From Deinococcus carri (GTDB taxonomy: Bacteria > Deinococcota > Deinococci > Deinococcales > Deinococcaceae), in NCBI RefSeq assembly GCF_039545055.1, contig NZ_BAABRP010000031.1:1-17451 (forward strand): a stretch of DNA of 17,451 bases, read 5' to 3'. Position numbers and translations under genes: made by a program. The notes below the pieces were generated by a model that worked only from the letters and a program-made list of their open reading frames with translations, made no database searches and was not told the DNA's origin. Within the stretch, counting starts at the first letter, position 1. Each line of letters starts with the position of its first letter. This document shows positions 12,918-17,451 of this stretch, piece after piece.

Positions 12918-13886
12918 ATGAAGAACAACGACCGGCACTTCAGTGGCATCCACCACCTCACGGCCGTCTCCGCGAACATCCGCGAGAACAAGCGCTTCTA
13001 CACTGAGGACCTGGGGATGCGCCTGGTCAAGCGCACCGTGAACCAGGACGACACCAGCGCCTATCACCTCTTCTACGCGGACAAGGTGGCGACGCCTGGC
13101 ACCGACCTCACCTTCTTCGACTGGCCGGTGGACCGTGAGCGCCGGGGCAACCACACCGTCACCCGCACGGCCCTGCGCGTGAAGGACGACCAGAGCCTGC
13201 GCTACTGGCAGGACCGCTTCGGGAGTCTGGGGGTTGGGCACGGCGACCTCACCGAGCGCGACGGGCGGCTGTACCTCGACTTCGAGGACCCGGAGGGGCA
13301 GCGCCTCACCCTGGTCACCGACGGCGGGGCGGGTGACGCGCCGACCCCCTGGGAGGGGAGCACGGTGCCCGCCGAGCACCAGCTTCGCGGCCTCGGCCCG
13401 ATTACTATGACCGTGCCGAACCTGCGGGCCACCGACCTGGTGCTGCAAAAGGTGATGAACCTGCGCCCGGTGCGCACGTACCCCGACCCGGAAAGTCCCG
13501 CGCACACGGTCCACGTCTACGAGATGGGCGAGGGCGGCCCCCATGCCGAGTTGCATGTGGCGGTGCGGCCGGACCTGCCCCCGGCTCATCCCGGCGCGGG
13601 CGGTGTCCACCACGTCGCCTTCCGGACGCCCAATGAGGAGCAGTACCACGCCTGGAACGAGCGCCTGAACCAGTTCGGCATCCGCAGCAGCGGCGAGGTG
13701 GACCGCCATTACTTCCGCAGCCTGTACTTCCGCGAGCCGAACGGCGTGCTGTTCGAGATTGCCACGGACGGCCCCGGCTTCGGCGTGGACGAGGACATGG
13801 CGACGCTGGGCGAGAAGACCATCCTGCCCCCCTTCCTGGAACCGCGCCGCGCGCAGATTCTGGCCGGCCTCAAGCCCATCGACTGA
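12918..13886 (+). CDS. VOC-superfamily ring-cleaving dioxygenase (PcpA/MhqA-like), copy 2
   Basis: This 322-residue protein is a close paralogue of the preceding one, with the same domain order and length. Its ribosome binding site AAGGAG lies inside the end of the previous gene. Predicted iron ligands are His13 (GIHHLTAV), His232 (GGVHHVAF) and Glu280 ([10 protein letters not shown]). Conserved stretches include [20 protein letters not shown] and [13 protein letters not shown], the latter shared almost exactly with copy 1. The copies differ in the substrate-facing middle ([20 protein letters not shown] and flanks), so they may have diverged for different hydroquinones. It looks like an in-place tandem duplication. 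Confidence 0.85.
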   Translation: MKNNDRHFSGIHHLTAVSANIRENKRFYTEDLGMRLVKRTVNQDDTSAYHLFYADKVATPGTDLTFFDWPVDRERRGNHTVTRTALRVKDDQSLRYWQDRFGSLGVGHGDLTERDGRLYLDFEDPEGQRLTLVTDGGAGDAPTPWEGSTVPAEHQLRGLGPITMTVPNLRATDLVLQKVMNLRPVRTYPDPESPAHTVHVYEMGEGGPHAELHVAVRPDLPPAHPGAGGVHHVAFRTPNEEQYHAWNERLNQFGIRSSGEVDRHYFRSLYFREPNGVLFEIATDGPGFGVDEDMATLGEKTILPPFLEPRRAQILAGLKPID

Positions 13887-13895
13887 GGACCCACG

Positions 13896-15470
13896 ATGAC
13901 CAACGGCATTCACCACACCACCGGCATCACCGGGGACGCGCAGGCGAACGTGGACTTCTACGCCGACCTGCTGGGCCTGCGGCTGGTCAAGCGCACGGTC
14001 AGCCACAACGACCCCACCACCCTGCACCTGTTCTACGGGGACGCGGCGGGCACGCCCGGCACCCTGCTGTCCTTCTTCGCCTGGCCGGATACCGCCCAGG
14101 GACGACGCGGCTCCGGGCAGGCCACCGAAATCGGCCTGACGGTGCCACTGGAAAGTCTGGGCGACTGGGTGCAGCACTTTCTCAGCCGGGGCGTGAACTT
14201 CAGCGGGCCGACCCGTGACGGTGACACCAGCCGCCTCACGCTGGAAGACCCTGACGGACTCCCCATCGTCCTCGTCGGTGTCCCGGATGCCCGCGCCGGG
14301 CAGACCTGGGAAGGCTCCACTGTCCCCACCGCGATGCAGGTGCGCGGGATACACCACGTCGTCTTCTGGACGGAAGCCCCGCAGGAGACGGGCGCGGTGC
14401 TGGAACGGCACCTGGGGTTCCGGCGGGTGGGGGAGCAAGGCGGCCTGCACACCTACCGCACGGCGGCATCGCTGGGCCACACCGTGTACCTGCGGGACAC
14501 CTCCGGCTTCTGGCCCTCGGCGGGAGGGGTCGGGACGCTGCACCACGTCGCCTTCCGCACGGCGAATGCCGAGAGCGAACAGGCCCTCCTGAACGCGGTG
14601 CGGGCGGAGGGTCTGGAGGTGCAGGGCGTGCGCGAACACGGCTACTTCCAGAGCATCTACTTCCGCGAACCGGGCGGCAGCCTGCTCGAGGTGGCAACCG
14701 ACCGGCCCGGCTTCGCGCTGGACGAGGACGCCGCGCACCTCGGGGAGAGGCTGGTGCTGCCCCCCGAACTGGAAGCGCAGCGGCAGGACATCGAGGTGGC
14801 TCTGCCCCGAGTCGCCCTCCCCGGTGAGGCCCGCCTCCCGGCCCGTGACCTGGACTGGGTTCACCGCTTTCAACCCGGCACCAGTGGCCTGACCCTGCTG
14901 CTGCTGCACGGCACCGGCGGCAACGAGACTTCCCTGCTCGCGCTGGGACGGCAACTCGCCCCCGAGGCGAACCTGCTCAGCGTGCGGGGCCGCTCGCTGG
15001 AGGAAGGCGCGCCCCGCTTCTTCCGCCGCTTCAGCGCCACCCGCTATGACCAGGCGCACCTCGTGGAGGAGGCCGACGCGCTGGCACAGTTCGTGGAGGA
15101 CGCGGCGGTTCTCTACGACCTCGATCCGGGGCAGGTGATCGCCCTGGGCTACTCGAACGGGGCAAATATCGCCCTGGCGACCCTGGCACGTCACCCATCC
15201 GTATTCGCCGGGGCGGTGCTGCTGCGCCCGGTGATGCCCTTCGAGGCCCCACCGCCAACCGACCTGGGCGGCCTCCCCGTGCTGGTCCTGCACGGCCAGC
15301 GTGACCCCTTCCTGCCCCTGGCGGAACCCGTGACCCCCTACCTACGCCGGGTGCACGGCGACGTTCAGGAAGAGCGGCTGGAGGCCGGGCACGAACTCAC
15401 CGACCAGGACATCGCAGTGACCTCCGGGTGGCTGCGGGAACAGGCCCAGCGCCTCGCGGTACGATCCTGA
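13896..15470 (+). CDS. Fusion of PcpA/MhqO-like VOC dioxygenase and MhqD-like alpha/beta hydrolase
   Basis: This is a 524-residue two-enzyme protein. Residues 1 to about 305 form a third VOC dioxygenase with predicted iron ligands His7 (NGIHHTTG), His217 (GTLHHVAF) and Glu265 (LLEVATDRPG). Residues about 325-520 form an alpha/beta hydrolase of the phospholipase/carboxylesterase type: oxyanion loop HGTGG (338-342), nucleophile elbow GYSNG with Ser420, Asp470 in GQRDPF and His499 in AGHE complete the triad. B. subtilis encodes MhqD (hydrolase) and MhqE/MhqO/MhqA (dioxygenases) as separate proteins under one regulator. The fusion suggests that ring-cleavage product, or an ester or thioester conjugate, passes to the hydrolase. 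No stop or frameshift separates the halves. Substrates are unknown. Confidence 0.87.
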   Translation: MTNGIHHTTGITGDAQANVDFYADLLGLRLVKRTVSHNDPTTLHLFYGDAAGTPGTLLSFFAWPDTAQGRRGSGQATEIGLTVPLESLGDWVQHFLSRGVNFSGPTRDGDTSRLTLEDPDGLPIVLVGVPDARAGQTWEGSTVPTAMQVRGIHHVVFWTEAPQETGAVLERHLGFRRVGEQGGLHTYRTAASLGHTVYLRDTSGFWPSAGGVGTLHHVAFRTANAESEQALLNAVRAEGLEVQGVREHGYFQSIYFREPGGSLLEVATDRPGFALDEDAAHLGERLVLPPELEAQRQDIEVALPRVALPGEARLPARDLDWVHRFQPGTSGLTLLLLHGTGGNETSLLALGRQLAPEANLLSVRGRSLEEGAPRFFRRFSATRYDQAHLVEEADALAQFVEDAAVLYDLDPGQVIALGYSNGANIALATLARHPSVFAGAVLLRPVMPFEAPPPTDLGGLPVLVLHGQRDPFLPLAEPVTPYLRRVHGDVQEERLEAGHELTDQDIAVTSGWLREQAQRLAVRS

Positions 15471-15572
15471 CCGGAGTGAAGGGGGGCCTTCATGCCCGGT
15501 GACTCTGCTGCTGGGGTTGGCCTGGGGCATGCGCCCCTCCCTCGTCCTTCCTGAGACACACAAGGAGATGCC

Positions 15573-16157
15573 ATGAGTCAACCCTCCCCCTCCGACACTC
15601 CCCGCCTGGTGGTTTGCGCTATCGCGGGCAGCTTGCGCCGCGGCTCGTACAACCGGGCGCTGCTCCGTGCGGCCCAGGAGGTCGCCCCGGACAGCCTGGA
15701 CATCCGGATTTTCGACCGCCTGGGCGATGTGCCGCTCTACAACGCCGATGTCGAGGCCGAAGGCGACCCCGAGGGCGTGCGGGCGCTGAAGGACGCCATC
15801 CGGGAAGCGGACGCGCTGCTGATCGCCACGCCCGAGTACAACCACAGCGTGCCCGGCGTGCTGAAGAACGCCATCGACTGGGCCTCCCGCCCGCCACGCG
15901 GTTCCGTTCTGGCGGGAAAACCGGCGGCCATCCTGGGCGCGAGTCCCGGCATGACTGGCACGGCCCGTGCCCAGAGCGCCCTGCGGCAAGCGTTCGTGTT
16001 CACCCAGACCCCGGCGATGCTGCAACCGGAGTTCCTGCTGGGTCGCGCAAACGAGAAGTTCGACGAGGCGGGGCGGCTGACCGACGAGGGGACCCGCACC
16101 TTCCTGAAGCAGTTCCTGCTCGCCCTGGAGGCGTGGACGCTCCGCCTGCGCGATTGA
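15573..16157 (+). CDS. NADPH-dependent FMN reductase (quinone/azo/chromate reductase type)
   Basis: This 194-residue flavodoxin-like enzyme starts at the ATG at 15573, seven bases after AAGGAGA. The FMN phosphate loop GSLRRGSYNR covers 19-28. The signature TPEYNHSVPGVLKNAIDW (Pro87-Glu88-Tyr89-Asn90) holds the flavin ring, as in ChrR, YieF and related reductases. These enzymes reduce quinones by two electrons and so avoid semiquinone radicals; they also reduce chromate and azo dyes. In this cluster it could supply hydroquinone to the upstream ring-cleaving dioxygenases. The 102-base gap before it has only a weak GGGGC/GCCCC hairpin (15524-15537) and no clear promoter, so read-through from the operon is assumed. 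Confidence 0.9.
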   Translation: MSQPSPSDTPRLVVCAIAGSLRRGSYNRALLRAAQEVAPDSLDIRIFDRLGDVPLYNADVEAEGDPEGVRALKDAIREADALLIATPEYNHSVPGVLKNAIDWASRPPRGSVLAGKPAAILGASPGMTGTARAQSALRQAFVFTQTPAMLQPEFLLGRANEKFDEAGRLTDEGTRTFLKQFLLALEAWTLRLRD

Positions 16158-16196
16158 GCGCCTGAGAGCGCACGCCCCCTTGCCCAAGGAGAATCT

Positions 16197-16511
16197 ATGA
16201 CTCAGGACCCGGCCATCACTGTTCAGGACAACCCCCAGGCAGGCCGCTTCGAGGCGCGCGTGGGGGAACACCTCGCCATCGCCGCCTACCGCCGGGTGGG
16301 AGATGCCCTGATGTTCACGCACACCGAGGTCCCCGAGGCCCTGGAGGGTCAGGGGGTGGGAAGCCGCCTGGTGCATGACGCGCTGGCGGAGGTGCGGGCG
16401 CGAGGCTTACAGGTCATCCCCATGTGCCCCTTCGTGGCGGCGTACATTCGGCGGCATCCCGAGGACCAGGACCTCGTTCAGCCGCAGTACCGGGCCAGAC
16501 TCGGCCTCTGA
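16197..16511 (+). CDS. Small GNAT-like acetyltransferase (NATD1/YjdJ type)
   Basis: This 104-residue single-domain protein is shorter than classical GNATs but normal for the NATD1 group. The signature HTEVPEALEGQGVGSRLVHDAL carries the acetyl-CoA pyrophosphate loop (EGQGVGSRL, about residues 49-57). It is followed by the conserved segment VIPMCPFVAAYIRRHPE. An AAGGAGA ribosome binding site precedes the start, 39 bases after the reductase gene. Substrates of this group are generally unknown. In a quinone/electrophile operon it might acetylate an amine product or a small molecule, but this is speculation. Confidence 0.85.
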   Translation: MTQDPAITVQDNPQAGRFEARVGEHLAIAAYRRVGDALMFTHTEVPEALEGQGVGSRLVHDALAEVRARGLQVIPMCPFVAAYIRRHPEDQDLVQPQYRARLGL

Positions 16512-16520
16512 GGGGGAACC

Positions 16521-17159
16521 ATGCGAGCAGACATTCAGGTGGGTGCGACCTTTCCGGATTACGACCTCCCCGACCACACGGGCGTGAAGCGCAGGCTGTC
16601 GTTCCTCCAGGGCCGCGACCCGATGATCCTGATGCTGGGGCGGGGCGTGTACTGCCCCAAGGACCGGCAGCAGCTCATGGAACTCGTGCGCTTCTCGGCC
16701 CAGTGCGACGTGGGCTTTACCCGGATTGTCACGATTACCACCGACAACCTGATCCTCAGCAACGACCTGCGGCTGGGCGTGGGTGCCCACTGGCCCTTCC
16801 TGCATGACCCTGAGCGGATCATCCAGCAGGACCTGGGCATCCAGGAGTACACCGACCCACACAACAATCCCATGATTCCGTATACCTTCGTGCTGGAGCC
16901 GGGGCTGCGAATCTTTAAGCTCTACAACGGCTACTGGTACTGGGGACGGCCCTCGACGGCGGAACTACATCAGGACCTGCGTGACATCACGCGCCGCATT
17001 CGCCCGGATTATCAGATCGACACGCCCGAGATGCGGGCCAAGTGGGACCGGGGCGAAAAAGAGGACTTCTACCCCTACGGGCAGAGCATGCGCCAGGTGT
17101 TCATCCGCATGGCCGGAGCCGTCGCCCAGTTCGATGACCCGGAGGCCGGGGAACGGTAG
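16521..17159 (+). CDS. Peroxiredoxin-like (AhpC/TSA/redoxin) protein
   Basis: This 212-residue thioredoxin-fold protein starts 9 bases after the acetyltransferase stop. The N-terminal strand pattern VGATFPDYDLPDHTGVKRRL matches peroxiredoxins. The likely peroxidatic cysteine is Cys45 in GRGVYCPKDR, in place of the classical P-x-x-x-T-x-x-C, with a second cysteine at Cys62. The C-terminal region after about residue 160 (DYQIDTPEMRAKWDRGEKEDFYPYG) extends beyond a minimal peroxiredoxin. Such proteins reduce peroxides or quinone-derived oxidants using thiols. As the last gene of the operon it fits defence against peroxides formed by quinone redox cycling. True peroxidase activity is not certain because the threonine of the usual motif is missing. 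Confidence 0.8.
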   Translation: MRADIQVGATFPDYDLPDHTGVKRRLSFLQGRDPMILMLGRGVYCPKDRQQLMELVRFSAQCDVGFTRIVTITTDNLILSNDLRLGVGAHWPFLHDPERIIQQDLGIQEYTDPHNNPMIPYTFVLEPGLRIFKLYNGYWYWGRPSTAELHQDLRDITRRIRPDYQIDTPEMRAKWDRGEKEDFYPYGQSMRQVFIRMAGAVAQFDDPEAGER

Positions 17160-17242
17160 GTCGCATCAGCTTGAGCGTGCCACACGGCATCGATAACACC
17201 ACCGGCGCACTTCGTCGTCTGCCGTCTGGTCATTGCTACGAA

Positions 17243-17272
17243 ATTGCGTTGATTCCCTGGAATCAGAGCAAT
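17243..17272. repeat. Imperfect 30-bp palindrome
   Basis: TGATTCC-CT-GGAATCA (17250-17265) is a perfect palindrome with a 2-bp centre. After two mismatched bases on each side, ATTGC (17243-17247) pairs with GCAAT (17268-17272). The surrounding 17210-17345 region is less GC-rich than the genes. It could be an operator, a repeat element or the end of a mobile element; no second copy was seen in this window. Confidence 0.6.
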
Positions 17273-17297
17273 CCCGCTGTAAGCTTGACAGAACAGA

Positions 17298-17325
17298 TGA
17301 GAGTGCCCCAGTGGGGGCATTCTCA
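17298..17325. terminator. Hairpin between convergent genes, likely terminator
   Basis: TGAGAGTGCCCC (17298-17309), loop AGTG, then GGGGCATTCTCA (17314-17325) form a 12-bp stem with one G-T wobble. It lies after the peroxiredoxin-like gene and before the end of the possible minus-strand gene, a fitting position for a bidirectional terminator. No long T-run follows. Confidence 0.55.
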
Positions 17326-17349
17326 GCTCGACTTTGTCCAAAGGGAAGT

Positions 17350-17451
17350 TCAGGCCGCGTAGCAAAGGGCGTCTATGAGGCGGTCCACGAGCGAGCGCGG
17401 GACTTGTACGAGGTCGTCGGCTGGAGGGGATGTTCGAAAAGTCTGGGCCTT
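17350..17451 (-). CDS. Possible 3' end of a minus-strand gene, running off the window
   Basis: The minus strand reads open from the right edge to a TGA at 17350-17352, giving 33 residues that end VPRSLVDRLIDALCYAA. The piece looks like an ordinary helical protein tail, and the hairpin just beyond its stop fits a gene end. It is too short to assign a family and may be chance. Confidence 0.3.
   Translation of the reverse strand, partial: KAQTFRTSPPADDLVQVPRSLVDRLIDALCYAA

Noticed and set aside
12726..15293. An 855-residue open frame on the minus strand opposite the dioxygenases
   Set aside because: It is a composition shadow of three well-supported plus-strand genes and shows no recognisable domain.
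17285..17290. Consensus -35 TTGACA
   Set aside because: No -10-like hexamer occurs at 16-18 bp downstream, and the sequence there forms the terminator-like hairpin.

Overview
The window is GC-rich, densely packed bacterial DNA with strongly GC-biased third codon positions. Its gene families, two leaderless-type promoters (a -10 hexamer six bases before an ATG) and an embedded metal-efflux cluster suggest a Deinococcus-like genome, probably an accessory or megaplasmid region. The genus is an inference from style and gene content, not proven by any marker gene.

Left edge (1-1630): a strong hairpin that may terminate a gene outside the window, an IclR-family regulator, then a decayed IS3-type OrfA fragment ending just before the next promoter.

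Metal island (1631-10034): a Zn/Cd/Pb-type P1B ATPase begins a tightly coupled run of genes: a glutaredoxin-like protein, a ZIP-like membrane protein, a signal peptidase II (LspA) paralogue, a DUF3105 lipoprotein, a DUF305 protein, a CzcD-like CDF exporter and a small membrane protein. After a gap carrying two tandem duplications come a SCO1-like copper protein and a CadC-type ArsR repressor. All eight metal ligands of S. aureus CadC are present in that repressor with a constant offset of three residues. A frameshifted gene remnant and a second CDF transporter follow. The ATPase promoter carries an ArsR/SmtB-like operator over its -35, so the distal CadC-like protein is the obvious candidate regulator.

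Middle (10035-11488): a convergent LysM/M23 envelope protein with a substituted zinc-site residue, then about 600 bp without a convincing gene. This stretch holds one isolated CRISPR-repeat-like hairpin and, next to the marR-like gene, a perfect 16-bp palindrome.

Electrophile/quinone island (11489-17159): an apparent operon of a MarR regulator with a single cysteine, three tandem PcpA/LinE/MhqA-type VOC dioxygenase paralogues (the third fused to an MhqD-like alpha/beta hydrolase), an NADPH-dependent FMN reductase, a small NATD1-type acetyltransferase and a peroxiredoxin-like protein. The same set of activities is spread over several operons of the MhqR regulon of Bacillus subtilis. The likely role is detoxification of quinones or other electrophiles, including ring opening of hydroquinones. 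The window closes with two palindromic elements and the end of a possible minus-strand gene.
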